64,000 nt of DNA from Aeromonas australiensis (GTDB lineage Bacteria; Pseudomonadota; Gammaproteobacteria; Enterobacterales; Aeromonadaceae), in contig NZ_CDDH01000051.1 of NCBI RefSeq assembly GCF_000819725.1, forward strand, positions 85,045-149,044. The letters are read 5' to 3'. Position numbers and translations under genes: made by a program. The notes under the pieces were generated by a model that did not search any database, was not told the origin of the DNA, and saw only the letters and a list, made by a program, of their open reading frames with translations. Shown here piece after piece: positions 39,658-48,797 of this stretch. Position 1 is the stretch's first letter. Each line of letters starts with the position of its first letter.

Positions 39658-42600
39658 TCTTGCACGTTGCTCTCCTGCACCGGGTCAGGACGGCGACGGT
39701 TGAACAGCACAAACGCCACCGGCACAAAGTAGAACGAGAGCAGGGTCGCCAGCGCTGTGCCACCGGCGATGGCGATGGCAAAGGGGGGCCAGAAGCCGCC
39801 GCCCCCCAGCAATAGCGGGATGAAGCCGCCCACCGTGGTGATGGTGGTCGAGACGATGTGGCGGCTACAACCGGCCACCAGATCGCGGATCTGCGACAGA
39901 TTGCCCTGTTGTGCCAGCGGGTCAGCCTTCAGCTCGGCCAGAATGACGATGGCTGCGTTGATGGCCAGCCCCATCAGTCCCAGCAGGGCGATGATCACCG
40001 TGAACCCGAAGGGATACCCCAGTAGCCAGACCCACAGCAGCCCGAGTCCCGCCGACTGGATTGCCACCAGGGTGACGATGCCTGCCAGCCGGAACGAGTT
40101 GAAGCTGAGCACCAGCACGGCCACCAGCAGCACGGCGATCAGGCTGACATGAGCCATCAGATTGCCCACCGATTCATCCCGCTTGGCGGCTTCCCCGCCA
40201 AACTCCAGTCGATAGCCCGGCGGCAACGCCAGCGCCTTGGCGGCCAGCCTCTCTTTAACCTGCTCCAGCACGGTTTGCGGCAGCACACCGACCGCCAGAT
40301 AGGCCTCCAGCACATTGACCCGCTCACCATCCCGACGGCTGATCTCCCCCCAACTTGGCAGCAGCTCGGGAGTGGCCAGTGCCCGCAAGGTGAGATTGGC
40401 AGCCCCTTGCTGGCCGGTGCCGGTGAGCGATAGCGGCACATTGAGCAGCGCATCCGGATCCTGACGCAAGGGCTCGGCCAGTCGCACCCGAACCGGGATT
40501 GACTCGGTGCCTTCCAGCACAGTGCCGCCCAACCTGCCATCCAGTGCGCCCGCCAGCCGGGAGGCAACATCGGTCAGGCTCATGCCTGCCAGTCGGGCGG
40601 CCTCCTCATCGACCTGCAACCAGAGTTTGGGAGCCCCGGCCTGCAAGGTGGCGCGGGTCTGCACCACGGCCGGGGTATTGGCGAGCAGACTGCGAAGCTC
40701 CTCTCCCAGACGGTGCAGCTGTTCAAGGTCGGGGCCAAACAGCCGCAGCTCGACCGGGGCATTGAACGGTGGCCCCTGTTCCAGCTTGCGCACCAGGATC
40801 TGCGCTTCGGGAAATCTTGCATCGAGCCGCTGCTGCAGTTGTGGAATGAGCCGCTCGGCGGCATCGGCATCCTGCAGGGTGATCATCCCCTGGGCGTAAT
40901 CGGCCCGCCCCTGCTGTCTGGGCACCAGGTTGTAGTAGAAGCTGGGGGCGTTGTCACCCACCACCCAATCCTGACGAATCAGTTCGGGCAGGCTGGCCAG
41001 CTCGCGGGCGATCCCCTGAGCCAGCTCACGGGTGCGCGTCAGGCTCGCCTGTGGGGAGAGGCTGGCCTCGATCTGGATCATGTCCCGGTCGGCAGGGGGA
41101 AAGAACTGCTCGGTGAGGCGGCCCGCCGCCCAGAAACCGAGCAGGGGCAGCAGAGTGACCAGCAGCAGAGTGCGCCAGGGGTGAGCCAGCGCCATGGCGA
41201 TGCTCTGCTGGAAACGGGCGCTCACCCGGGGCAGGTGCAGGCCATCCTGATACCAACGTCCTCCCTGATCGTTGCCAATCCAGCGAGCCGTCACTGCCGC
41301 GACCAACGTATGAGCGATAAGGTAGGATCCCAGCAGCGAGCAGATCACAGCCCAGGCGATGCCGCCGACAAACTCGCCCGCCGGGCCCGGCATCAGAATA
41401 ATGGGCATAAAAGCGAGCATGGTGGTGAGGGTGGAACCCAGCAGTGGCAGCCAGAGGTGGCCGATGGCTTCCAGCGCGGCTTCGCTGATGGTCATGCCGT
41501 GGCGGCGCTGATACTGCACCCGATCCGCCATCACGATGGCGTTGTCCACCATGATCCCGAGCGCCACTACCAGTCCGGTGACCGACATCTGGTGGATGGG
41601 CAGGTTGATCAGATTCATGCAGGCGAAGGAGAACGCCACGGTAAGCGGCAGCGACAGGGCCACGATCATGGCGGCCTTGACCCCCAGCATCACCAGCAGC
41701 ACGGCCACAATGATGAGGAAGCCCTGCATGATGTTGATTAGCAGGGTGTCGAGTCGCTGGTCGGTATAACGCTGCTGATCGAAGCTGGTGACGAGGCCGA
41801 TATTATCCGGCAGCTCCTGTTGCAGCTGGGCCAGCATGGTATCGACCCGTGCCGACCAGAGGTCGATGCGGTGATCCTGTGCCATGCGCAGACCCACCAC
41901 CACGGCCCGTTCACCATTGGCAAAGGCCAGCTGGCTCTCCGGCTGGTGCAGGGTACGCCGTACCTCGGCCAGATCGCCAAGGCGCAGGGTCTGGCCCTGC
42001 TCGCCGGTACGCAGCGGGATCTGGCGGATCCGCTCCAGGGTATCGAGGGCGCCGCGGATCTCCACCTGAAAGCGATTGTGGCTGCCCTGCAACTCCCCGG
42101 CGGCCACTTTGGCATCGGCACCACTCAGCGCCTGGGCAAGCTGTTCGCCACTCATGCCGCTGGCACTGAGGGCGAGGGGATCGAATCGCACCTCGATCTC
42201 CTCCTGCGGTGCCCCGACCCGCTCGACGTATTCGGTGCCCGGCAGCTGGCGAGCCCGGCGTTCCAGCTCGGCGCTGTAGCGGGCGAGGCGATCCAGCTGC
42301 GGCTGGCCCGGCCCGCGCCAGACCACATTGACCAGCCGGGTGAAGGGGTAGCCCTTCTCGTCATCCAGCTTGGGGGCACTGGCGCCGGCTGGCAGTCCGG
42401 CGGCCAGATCTGCCAGCCGATCACGGACTCTGGACCAGACCGGCTCGACATCGCTGACCTCATCCTTGAGCTCCAGATTGATGATGGAGAGACCGGGGCG
42501 AGAGCTCGACTCGATCAGCTTGATCTCGCTCTGGGCCCGCAGCCGGTTCTCGATGGGCTCGCTCACCAGCGCCTCCACCCGCTCGGCGCTGGCCCCGGGG

Positions 42601-42746
42601 AAGTGGGTAACCACGCTGGCAAAACGGCTGGTGAGCTGGGGATCTTCGGTTCTGGGCAGGGTCTGCAATGCCGCAAGGGCGGCGGTCAGCAGCAGTGCGA
42701 CCGTCAACAGCAGCAGGCGACCATTCTCGATAAAGGGGCGGATCAT
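39642..42746 (-). CDS. RND efflux permease
   Basis: A 1034-residue inner-membrane proton-driven exporter of the AcrB/HAE superfamily, with 12 membrane helices and two large periplasmic loops in the usual 1+5 pattern. Helix 4 carries GIMVDNAIVMADR: the first of the two proton-relay Asp residues of AcrB (DD) is kept and the second is Asn, as in several RND subfamilies. It overlaps the adaptor gene by four bases (ATGA), so the pair is coupled. No outer-membrane factor gene is adjacent; a TolC-type channel elsewhere is expected. Substrates are unknown. Confidence 0.92.
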   Translation of the reverse strand: MIRPFIENGRLLLLTVALLLTAALAALQTLPRTEDPQLTSRFASVVTHFPGASAERVEALVSEPIENRLRAQSEIKLIESSSRPGLSIINLELKDEVSDVEPVWSRVRDRLADLAAGLPAGASAPKLDDEKGYPFTRLVNVVWRGPGQPQLDRLARYSAELERRARQLPGTEYVERVGAPQEEIEVRFDPLALSASGMSGEQLAQALSGADAKVAAGELQGSHNRFQVEIRGALDTLERIRQIPLRTGEQGQTLRLGDLAEVRRTLHQPESQLAFANGERAVVVGLRMAQDHRIDLWSARVDTMLAQLQQELPDNIGLVTSFDQQRYTDQRLDTLLINIMQGFLIIVAVLLVMLGVKAAMIVALSLPLTVAFSFACMNLINLPIHQMSVTGLVVALGIMVDNAIVMADRVQYQRRHGMTISEAALEAIGHLWLPLLGSTLTTMLAFMPIILMPGPAGEFVGGIAWAVICSLLGSYLIAHTLVAAVTARWIGNDQGGRWYQDGLHLPRVSARFQQSIAMALAHPWRTLLLVTLLPLLGFWAAGRLTEQFFPPADRDMIQIEASLSPQASLTRTRELAQGIARELASLPELIRQDWVVGDNAPSFYYNLVPRQQGRADYAQGMITLQDADAAERLIPQLQQRLDARFPEAQILVRKLEQGPPFNAPVELRLFGPDLEQLHRLGEELRSLLANTPAVVQTRATLQAGAPKLWLQVDEEAARLAGMSLTDVASRLAGALDGRLGGTVLEGTESIPVRVRLAEPLRQDPDALLNVPLSLTGTGQQGAANLTLRALATPELLPSWGEISRRDGERVNVLEAYLAVGVLPQTVLEQVKERLAAKALALPPGYRLEFGGEAAKRDESVGNLMAHVSLIAVLLVAVLVLSFNSFRLAGIVTLVAIQSAGLGLLWVWLLGYPFGFTVIIALLGLMGLAINAAIVILAELKADPLAQQGNLSQIRDLVAGCSRHIVSTTITTVGGFIPLLLGGGGFWPPFAIAIAGGTALATLLSFYFVPVAFVLFNRRRPDPVQESNVQDQLSG

Positions 42747-43843
42747 GACTGTGGCTCCGGATGCACAGCCTGATGCTCCACGCTGGTTGTTACTGTGACC
42801 TGTTGGCCCGGCACCAGCTTATGCAGACCATCGCTCACCAGCTGTTCTTGTCCGTTCAGGGCCCCACTGATCCAGGCTCGCTCGCCATCTTGCTGCAGCA
42901 GGGTGACATCACGACTGACCAGCCGGGGAGGCGTTTCGTCGTTGAGCAGATAGAGGGTCCAGCTGCCGCGCAATCCCTGGGTCAGCGCGGTGAGCGGCAC
43001 CTCGTAGGCGCGGGTAGGCTCGCGGGTCTGATGCAGCAGGGTGATCAGTTGCCCCTCTGCCAATTGTTCGCCGCCCCGGGTCAGCTGGAAGCGGGCGGTG
43101 CGGGTGTGGGTCTGCCCGTCCACTTGCACCCCCAGATTAAGCAAGCGCCCCTCCAGTGATTGCGTACCGCTTTGCAGGGGGTAGCGTTGGCCGACGATCA
43201 GGGTCTCGGTCTGTTGTACCGGCACGCCGATATCGGCCTCCCACTGACCGCTGCGAGTCAGGGAGAAGAGAGGCTGGCCTGCGGCCACCACGGCCCCCAA
43301 TGCCTGCTCGCGGCTGACCACGATTCCGTTGAAGGGCGCGCGCAGCTGTGACTTCTCCTGTTTGACCCGGTTCGCTTCGCGGGCGGCGGCCAGCTGGTTG
43401 GCGCTTGCCTCCAGCATGCGGACTTTGCTCTGCTGTTCATCCAGCGCCTGACGGGAGCTGAACTGCTGCTGGCGCAAGGCCGTGAGCCGTTCAAGTGTCT
43501 GCCGGGCAAGGGCCAGCTCGGCCTCGTTCTGGGCGGCCCGGGCGGCCAGCTCTTTGGCTTCCACTGCCAGCAGGCTGGTGTCCAGGGTGGCCAGCAGTTC
43601 GCCGGCCGCGACCGGTTCTCCGCGCCCCTTGTGCAGGGTGGCGATCCGTCCGGCCAGCTCGAATCCTATCTGGCTGTGTTCTGGGGCGATCACCCGGCCA
43701 TTGAAACGGTGCAGCACCGGGTAGTGATCGCTGACTTGCAGCGGCTGGGCGATCACCCGGGTCAGGGCGGGTGTTTCTTCTGACTCTGTGACCGGGCTGC
43801 AACCACTCAGTAACAGGGCCAGCAGGAGCAGACAAAGTGTCAT
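42743..43843 (-). CDS. RND periplasmic adaptor lipoprotein (membrane fusion protein)
   Basis: A 366-residue adaptor that links the RND permease to an outer-membrane channel. ATG 43843 gives a lipoprotein signal with lipobox LLLSGC, so Cys is predicted to be lipidated. A split lipoyl/biotinyl-like domain (FELAGRIATLHKGRGEPV and QLRAPFNGIVVSREQALGAVV) flanks an alpha-helical hairpin rich in Gln, Ala and Glu, followed by beta-barrel and membrane-proximal domains. Ribosome site AGGATG. It is divergent from the TetR gene, and both probably share one operator. Confidence 0.92.
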   Translation of the reverse strand: MTLCLLLLALLLSGCSPVTESEETPALTRVIAQPLQVSDHYPVLHRFNGRVIAPEHSQIGFELAGRIATLHKGRGEPVAAGELLATLDTSLLAVEAKELAARAAQNEAELALARQTLERLTALRQQQFSSRQALDEQQSKVRMLEASANQLAAAREANRVKQEKSQLRAPFNGIVVSREQALGAVVAAGQPLFSLTRSGQWEADIGVPVQQTETLIVGQRYPLQSGTQSLEGRLLNLGVQVDGQTHTRTARFQLTRGGEQLAEGQLITLLHQTREPTRAYEVPLTALTQGLRGSWTLYLLNDETPPRLVSRDVTLLQQDGERAWISGALNGQEQLVSDGLHKLVPGQQVTVTTSVEHQAVHPEPQS

Positions 43844-43885
43844 GACATCATCCTTTGGTTGACATAACATCAAATCACACCGGTG

Positions 43886-43917
43886 AGTCTAGTTTTGTGG
43901 AACTAGACTGTCCAGTT
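43886..43917. promoter_or_regulatory. Overlapping dyad operators between RND and TetR genes
   Basis: Three related half-sites lie in the 90-base divergent gap: AGTCTAGTT (43886-43894), AACTAGACT (43901-43909) and GTCCAGTT (43910-43917). The first two are a perfect 9-base inverted repeat with a six-base spacer. The second and third form a 17-base dyad AACTnGAC-T-GTCnAGTT, the size and style of TetR-family operators. Binding by the adjacent TetR protein is inferred. Confidence 0.75.
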
Positions 43918-43933
43918 TGATTTTGGAGGAAGA

Positions 43934-44542
43934 ATGAACATCTCACCCCGTAGTCTGCAGAAGCGGGCAGCGATCCTCGATGCCGCCGGGCGGCTCTTCT
44001 GTCAGCACGGTCTGCATCTGGTCAGCATGGATATGGTGGCCAGTGAGGCGGGCGTCTCCAAGCAGACGGTCTACAGCCATTTTGCCAACAAGGAGTCCCT
44101 CTTTGCCGAGGCGGTGGGTAGCAAGTGCGTCAGCAGCGAGCTGATGCCGGAGGTGTTGCTGCGTGGCAACAATGTGCGGGAGAGTCTGATTGCCTTTGGT
44201 CGCAGCTTTCGCAAGTTGATCCTGAGCGATGACGCCATCAATATCTTTCGCACCTGCATCAGCTGCAACGACAGCCAGCTGGCCACCCTCTTCTTCGAAG
44301 CCGGTCCGCTCTATGTGACCAAGATGCTGGCCAACTGGCTGGAGCAGCAGAAGCAGCAAGGTCTGTTGTGCCATCAAGAGAGTGAACAGGCCGCCTTGCA
44401 ACTGCTGCTGATGTGGCAGGGCAAGGAGCGGATGCTCCGTGAGCTGGGTCTGCCGTTGACCCAGAGCGTTGCCGAGCAGGATGCCTGGGTCCTGAGCTGT
44501 GTCGATCTCTTCCTGGCCGCCGCCGCTCCTTCGCAAAAATAA
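43934..44542 (+). CDS. TetR/AcrR-family transcriptional regulator
   Basis: A 202-residue regulator with an N-terminal helix-turn-helix (about 12-58: LDAAGRLF, ASEAGVSKQTVYSHFANKE) and an all-helical C-terminal ligand domain. It is preceded by GGAGGAAG. Position between a divergent RND pump and a downstream MFS exporter (10-base gap) suggests it represses both; the inducer is unknown. The C-terminal domain resembles the TetR_C_7/AefR-like group. Confidence 0.9.
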   Translation: MNISPRSLQKRAAILDAAGRLFCQHGLHLVSMDMVASEAGVSKQTVYSHFANKESLFAEAVGSKCVSSELMPEVLLRGNNVRESLIAFGRSFRKLILSDDAINIFRTCISCNDSQLATLFFEAGPLYVTKMLANWLEQQKQQGLLCHQESEQAALQLLLMWQGKERMLRELGLPLTQSVAEQDAWVLSCVDLFLAAAAPSQK

Positions 44543-44552
44543 TGGAGGTGGA

Positions 44553-45956
44553 ATGAGCTGCACAGTGACAGATGCCCAGCGCAAGTGGCTGCCCCTGCTG
44601 GCGGCGGTCGGTTTCTTTATGCAGGCGCTGGATGGCACCATCCTCAATACAGCCCTGCCCAGCATGGCCGAAAACTTGGGAGAGAGCCCGCTGCAGATGC
44701 AGTCGGTGATCATCGCCTACATGCTGACGGTGGCGCTGCTGATCCCGGCTTCCGGCTGGCTGGCAGACAGGTTCGGCACCCGTCGCATCTATCTGGTCGC
44801 AATTATGCTTTTTACTTTTGGCTCGCTCGCCTGCGCCGCCTCTTATTCCCTCCCCATGCTGGTGGCCGCTCGGGTGCTTCAGGGGATTGGCGGCGCCCTG
44901 CTGATGCCGGTGGGGCGATTGGCGGTGCTGCGGGTCTATGACAAGCACGAGCTGCTGCGGGTGATGTCGTTTGTCACCATCCCTGGGCTGCTCGGCCCGC
45001 TGATGGGGCCGGCGCTCGGTGGCTGGCTGGTGGAAGTGGCGAGCTGGCACTGGGTATTTCTCATCAACCTGCCGGTGGGGCTGCTCGGCTTTATTGCCAG
45101 CTGGCACTTTATGCCGGAGCTGCGACAGCAGACCGCCCGGTTCGACTGGCAGGGGTTTGTGATGTTCAGCGTCGGTATGGTGCTGGTGTCGGTCGGCTTG
45201 CAGGGGCTGGGGGAGCACAGCATCTCCACCGGTTGGGCGCTGTTTGCACTGATCTTCGGCTTGGCGGCGATGGCGAGCTACTGGCTCTATGCCGCCAATG
45301 CGCAGCAGCCGCTCTTTAGCCTGAAGCTGTTCAAGACCGCCACCTTCGCCATCGGCATCTGGGGCAACCTGTTTGCCCGCCTCGGCAGCGGCGCCATGCC
45401 CTTCCTCACTCCGCTGTTTCTGCAGTTGGGGCTCGGTTTCTCCCCGAGCAAGGCGGGGATGACCATGATCCCTACCGTGATTGGCGCCATGCTGACCAAG
45501 ACGCTGGTGAACAAGCTTATTCCGAAGGTGGGCTATCGCCGCATTCTGATCGGCAACACCCTGCTGCTGGGGGCGATGATCGCCAGCTTCTACTTTATCG
45601 ACAACCAGCTCCCCTACGGAGTCTTGCTGGGCTGGCTGGCGATCTTCGGCGCCATCAACTCGCTGCAGTTCTCCGCCATGAACACGCTCACGCTGCAAGA
45701 TCTCAGCCCGACCCTGGCCAGCAGTGGCAACGGTCTGCTCTCGGTGGTGATGCAGCTCTCCATGAGTTTGGGGGTGGCGATTGCCGCCAGCTTGCTCGGG
45801 CTCTTCTCGGCGGGCACCTCAGCAGCCAACGGCCAGTGGCTGGCCGGGTTCCATCTGACCTATCTCTGTGTCGGGCTGCTCTCCATGCTGGCGGCGCTGA
45901 TCTTCGCCCAGCTGGCGCGCGATGGGGCTACGCCGTCGGCGAGGGCAGATAGCTGA
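44553..45956 (+). CDS. MFS multidrug exporter, DHA2 family (MdtD-like)
   Basis: A 467-residue inner-membrane drug:proton antiporter with about 14 predicted helices. Motifs: LDGTILNTALPSMA in helix 1 (motif D type), GWLADRFGTRRIY (motif A) and the helix 5 motif LGPLMGPALGGWL (motif C, antiporters). ATG 44553 is preceded by GGAGGTGG; an in-frame ATG 18 codons upstream lies inside the tetR gene. It is probably cotranscribed with tetR. The last 29 bases overlap the convergent YbaK-like gene. Resemblance to E. coli MdtD is strong, but the context (no MdtABC) differs. Confidence 0.9.
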   Translation: MSCTVTDAQRKWLPLLAAVGFFMQALDGTILNTALPSMAENLGESPLQMQSVIIAYMLTVALLIPASGWLADRFGTRRIYLVAIMLFTFGSLACAASYSLPMLVAARVLQGIGGALLMPVGRLAVLRVYDKHELLRVMSFVTIPGLLGPLMGPALGGWLVEVASWHWVFLINLPVGLLGFIASWHFMPELRQQTARFDWQGFVMFSVGMVLVSVGLQGLGEHSISTGWALFALIFGLAAMASYWLYAANAQQPLFSLKLFKTATFAIGIWGNLFARLGSGAMPFLTPLFLQLGLGFSPSKAGMTMIPTVIGAMLTKTLVNKLIPKVGYRRILIGNTLLLGAMIASFYFIDNQLPYGVLLGWLAIFGAINSLQFSAMNTLTLQDLSPTLASSGNGLLSVVMQLSMSLGVAIAASLLGLFSAGTSAANGQWLAGFHLTYLCVGLLSMLAALIFAQLARDGATPSARADS

Positions 45957-46416
45957 CCTGGCAGGGAAGCTGCGCCAGCACCTCGGCCAGATGTTCGGTC
46001 GCCAGCAGAAAGGTCTGCTCCGGGTGGCCCGGAGTCCAGGTGAAGGCGGTGTGGTTGAGCAGTTGCGGATCCACCAGTAGCGGAATATCGGCGCGGGGCA
46101 GGAAGGGGCAGACAGCCCCCGGCAGGCAGCCGATCGCCGCCTGCATCTCCTCGGCGGTGCAGATGGAGGGCTTGGCACCGAGCGCGGCCTTGACCGCCTT
46201 GTTGTCGAGCCGCCCGTCCCTGTGGGTCAGCAGCAGGGCGAAGCGGCCATCCTTGAACTTGAGAAACAGGGTCTTGCTGAACTCCGCCTGCCAGCCGAGG
46301 CGGGCCTTGACCCTCTCGTCGGTGGCGTAATCGAGGATGGGCTCGTGCTCATAGCGCTGGTGGGGCAGTTCGGCCAGCAGTTGGCAGTTGAAATGGTGAA
46401 TGGTATCGAGTGGCAT
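45928..46416 (-). CDS. YbaK/EbsC-type aminoacyl-tRNA deacylase
   Basis: A 162-residue member of the YbaK/ProX editing family, which hydrolyses misacylated tRNAs in trans. The catalytic-type lysine lies in FSKTLFLKFKDG, and the GCLPGAVCPF loop and the hydrophobic core match the family. Cytoplasmic. Preferred tRNA or amino acid is unknown. Preceded by AGGAGAAC; overlaps the MFS gene tail by 29 bases. Confidence 0.85.
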   Translation of the reverse strand: MPLDTIHHFNCQLLAELPHQRYEHEPILDYATDERVKARLGWQAEFSKTLFLKFKDGRFALLLTHRDGRLDNKAVKAALGAKPSICTAEEMQAAIGCLPGAVCPFLPRADIPLLVDPQLLNHTAFTWTPGHPEQTFLLATEHLAEVLAQLPCQVSYLPSPTA

Positions 46417-46501
46417 GGGGTTCTCCTGTAGTGGGCGCTATCCTGCCACCCTCGCAGGGTCAGGCCCAATGACACTTTCTTATCCGTGATAAGCAACTCT
46501 G

Positions 46502-46540
46502 TCCGTGAAAACAACAAGGGCGCCGTGAGGCGCCCTTTGC
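46502..46540 (-). terminator. Terminator after folB-folK
   Basis: AAGGGCGCC and GGCGCCCTT flank a four-base loop (46516-46537). On the minus strand the stem is followed by GTTGTTTTC, suiting termination just past the folK stop at 46544. Confidence 0.78.
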
Positions 46541-46543
46541 GGA

Positions 46544-47053
46544 TCAGTGATGCTGCAATTCGCACGCTTCCCAGTGAAAGGGAATGGGGCACAGCTGCTG
46601 GGAAGCCTTGTCATAGGCTTGCCACAGCTCGCCCATGGAGCGGCCATCGACGGGGTGGCGCAGATTGGGGGCCAGTTCGGCCAGCGGCCAGAGCACGAAG
46701 GCATTGGTGAGCACTTCACCGCGCGGCAGCACCAGCGGGGTGTCGCAGACCAGATCGCCATAGAGCAGCAGATCGAGATCCAGGGTACGCGGGGCGAACT
46801 TCTTGGCATCCGGCTCGCGGCCGTGGGCGAACTCCATGGCCCGTAGTCGCTGGCAGACGGTGGTCAGCGGCAGATCGGTTTCGGCAGCCGCCACCAGGTT
46901 GTAGAAGGGGCGGCCGTTGAAGCCGACCGCTGCACTCTCGAATACCCGGGAGACCCGCAGCTCGCCAAATTCGGCGTGCAGGGCATCGAGCCCGGCGCGG
47001 ATATGGTGCTCCCGCTCGATGTTGGAGCCGAGGCTGATATAGATGCGGGTCAT
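46544..47053 (-). CDS. folK: 6-hydroxymethyl-7,8-dihydropterin pyrophosphokinase FolK
   Basis: Folate-pathway kinase that pyrophosphorylates hydroxymethyl-dihydropterin (169 residues; E. coli 159). The N-terminus [13 protein letters not shown], the pterin-binding [10 protein letters not shown] and the signature [12 protein letters not shown] are complete. The start codon shares one base with the folB stop (TGATG), so translation is coupled. A long open frame upstream of ATG 47053 belongs to folB read in another phase. Confidence 0.95.
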   Translation of the reverse strand: MTRIYISLGSNIEREHHIRAGLDALHAEFGELRVSRVFESAAVGFNGRPFYNLVAAAETDLPLTTVCQRLRAMEFAHGREPDAKKFAPRTLDLDLLLYGDLVCDTPLVLPRGEVLTNAFVLWPLAELAPNLRHPVDGRSMGELWQAYDKASQQLCPIPFHWEACELQHH

Positions 47054-47424
47054 CAGTTGCTGCTCGCGGCCGGGGTGCGATGGCGCAGGATCTCGACACC
47101 GACCCCGGCGGCATTGGGCACGGCGCCCGGCTTGGTGAGGGTCACCTTGACCCACTGTACCCGCTCGTCGGCGAGCACCAGCATGGCGACCTGCTCGGCC
47201 ATGGTCTCGACCAGCTCGACCACCTTGCCGGTGACATGCTCGCAAATCTTGTTGGAGAGGTCGGCATAATCCAGTGCCAGATTGATGTCGTCGGTTGCTG
47301 CCGCGGGGCGGTTGTCGAACCCCATCTCGAGGTCAAAACGGAGCTTTTGGCGAATGCCCTTCTCCCACTCATATACACCTATGGTGGTCAAAACTTCGAG
47401 TCCGCGAATAAACACCTTGTCCAT
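47053..47424 (-). CDS. folB: Dihydroneopterin aldolase FolB
   Basis: Octameric folate-pathway enzyme converting dihydroneopterin to 6-hydroxymethyl-dihydropterin and glycolaldehyde (123 residues; E. coli 122). The motif [18 protein letters not shown] and the catalytic Lys in [12 protein letters not shown] are visible. Divergent from plsY (156-base gap), coupled to folK. Confidence 0.94.
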   Translation of the reverse strand: MDKVFIRGLEVLTTIGVYEWEKGIRQKLRFDLEMGFDNRPAAATDDINLALDYADLSNKICEHVTGKVVELVETMAEQVAMLVLADERVQWVKVTLTKPGAVPNAAGVGVEILRHRTPAASSN

Positions 47425-47580
47425 GACTGTACTTCTTCTTTACTCTGGATGGGCTGTGATGACAGCGCAGGGATGCTGGCCGGGCAACAGGCTTGCCGAG
47501 GCGCTCTGGGTGGGCATGGGCCCATGCCAGCGTTGTGGCCCGCATCATACCCCATTCATATCGTGGTAAAAACGACCAAG

Positions 47581-48243
47581 ATGACGGCCCTGACGATTTT
47601 GATGATTATTCTGGCCTACCTGGGTGGTTCACTATCCAGTGCTGTGCTGGTCTCCCGCTGCACCGGTCTGCCCGACCCGCGGGATCATGGCTCCCACAAT
47701 CCGGGGGCAACCAATGTGCTGCGACTCGGTGGCCGGATGGCAGCGCTGGTGGTACTGCTGCTCGATGTGCTCAAGGGCACTGTGCCCGTCTATCTTGCCT
47801 GGTATCTGCAGATCAAACCCGTCTATCTCGGTTTTATCGGGGTCGCCGCCTGCCTCGGTCATATGTACCCCATCTTCTTTCATTTTCGTGGTGGCAAGGG
47901 GGTCGCCACGGCACTGGGGACCATGATGCCCATCGGTTTCACCATGGGGGGCGCCGTGATTGGCACCTGGCTGCTGGTGCTGCTGGTGAGCGGCTACTCC
48001 TCGCTGGCCTCCATCATTACCGTTTTGTTGACGCCGCTCTTTACCTACCTGCTCAAACCCGAATACACCCTGCCTGTCTCCCTGCTCTCCTGCCTCATTC
48101 TGATCCGCCATCACGAGAACATCTCCCGCCTGCTCAAGGGGGAGGAACCCAGAGTTTGGGGGCGAAAACGCACTGCCTGTGCCGAGGAAGTAGCAGAAAT
48201 GGACGATGTTGCGCAAAAAAGAGACGAACGAGACAAAAAGTGA
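47581..48243 (+). CDS. plsY: Acyl-phosphate glycerol-3-phosphate acyltransferase PlsY
   Basis: Polytopic inner-membrane enzyme making lysophosphatidic acid, the first step of phospholipid synthesis. About five membrane segments and the three conserved motifs are visible: [23 protein letters not shown] and [12 protein letters not shown]. The product of 220 residues has a charged C-terminal tail. ATG 47581 was chosen; GTG 47563 in frame is possible. The plsY-folB divergent arrangement is as in E. coli. The tRNA operon promoter starts 10 bases after the stop. Confidence 0.94.
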   Translation: MTALTILMIILAYLGGSLSSAVLVSRCTGLPDPRDHGSHNPGATNVLRLGGRMAALVVLLLDVLKGTVPVYLAWYLQIKPVYLGFIGVAACLGHMYPIFFHFRGGKGVATALGTMMPIGFTMGGAVIGTWLLVLLVSGYSSLASIITVLLTPLFTYLLKPEYTLPVSLLSCLILIRHHENISRLLKGEEPRVWGRKRTACAEEVAEMDDVAQKRDERDKK

Positions 48244-48252
48244 AATTTCCCG

Positions 48253-48281
48253 TTGACCATCTGCCTTAAAATCCGTTTAAT
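48253..48281 (+). promoter_or_regulatory. Promoter of the tRNA operon
   Basis: TTGACC (48253-48258), a 17-base spacer and TTTAAT (48276-48281), followed by a GC-rich discriminator AGCGCCC before the first tRNA. The GC-rich discriminator is typical of stable-RNA promoters under stringent control. Confidence 0.75.
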
Positions 48282-48290
48282 AGCGCCCAC

Positions 48291-48366
48291 GCCCAGATAG
48301 CTCAGTCGGTAGAGCAGGGGATTGAAAATCCCCGTGTCGGCGGTTCGATTCCGTCTCTGGGCACCA
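48291..48366 (+). tRNA. tRNA-Phe (GAA), first copy
   Basis: A 76-base cloverleaf with encoded CCA. Acceptor GCCCAGA pairs with TCTGGGC; anticodon GAA is at 48324-48326 in loop TTGAAAA; the T arm contains GGTTCGATTCC. It is identical to the copy at 48497-48572. Confidence 0.97.
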
Positions 48367-48417
48367 ATTTTGGTGCCATGAAATAAAAATTTGTTCATGC
48401 ACAATGGTTTAAAGTGT

Positions 48418-48493
<76 letters not shown>

Positions 48494-48496
48494 TTT

Positions 48497-48572
48497 GCCC
48501 AGATAGCTCAGTCGGTAGAGCAGGGGATTGAAAATCCCCGTGTCGGCGGTTCGATTCCGTCTCTGGGCACCA
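48497..48572 (+). tRNA. tRNA-Phe (GAA), second copy
   Basis: Exact 76-base duplicate of the tRNA-Phe at 48291-48366, starting three bases after the tRNA-Thr CCA end. Probably processed from the same precursor. Confidence 0.97.
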
Positions 48573-48616
48573 ATTAAGGTTGATAAGATAGCGATATCTG
48601 GTCTCCGAAGTACAAT

Positions 48617-48692
48617 TCCTCCTTAGTTCAGTCGGTAGAACGGCGGACTGTTAATCCGTATGTCACTGGTTCAAGTCCAGTAGGAGGAGCCA
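48617..48692 (+). tRNA. tRNA-Asn (GTT)
   Basis: A 76-base cloverleaf with encoded CCA. The sequence CGGCGGACTGTTAATCCG gives anticodon GTT and is almost identical to E. coli tRNA-Asn. Last tRNA before the terminator. Confidence 0.97.
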
Positions 48693-48696
48693 ATTC

Positions 48697-48729
48697 AAAA
48701 AGCCCTTGTCGCAAGACAAGGGCTTTTTT
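48697..48729 (+). terminator. Terminator of the tRNA operon
   Basis: AAAAGCCCTTGTC GCAA GACAAGGGCTTTTTT: a 13-base stem with a stable GCAA tetraloop and a T-run, directly after tRNA-Asn. Confidence 0.93.
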
Positions 48730-48797
48730 CTATTGGGCCAAGCCCGTTTAGAACCATAAAAACAACCACACACGTACAGATGAACCGCAGGATAGAT

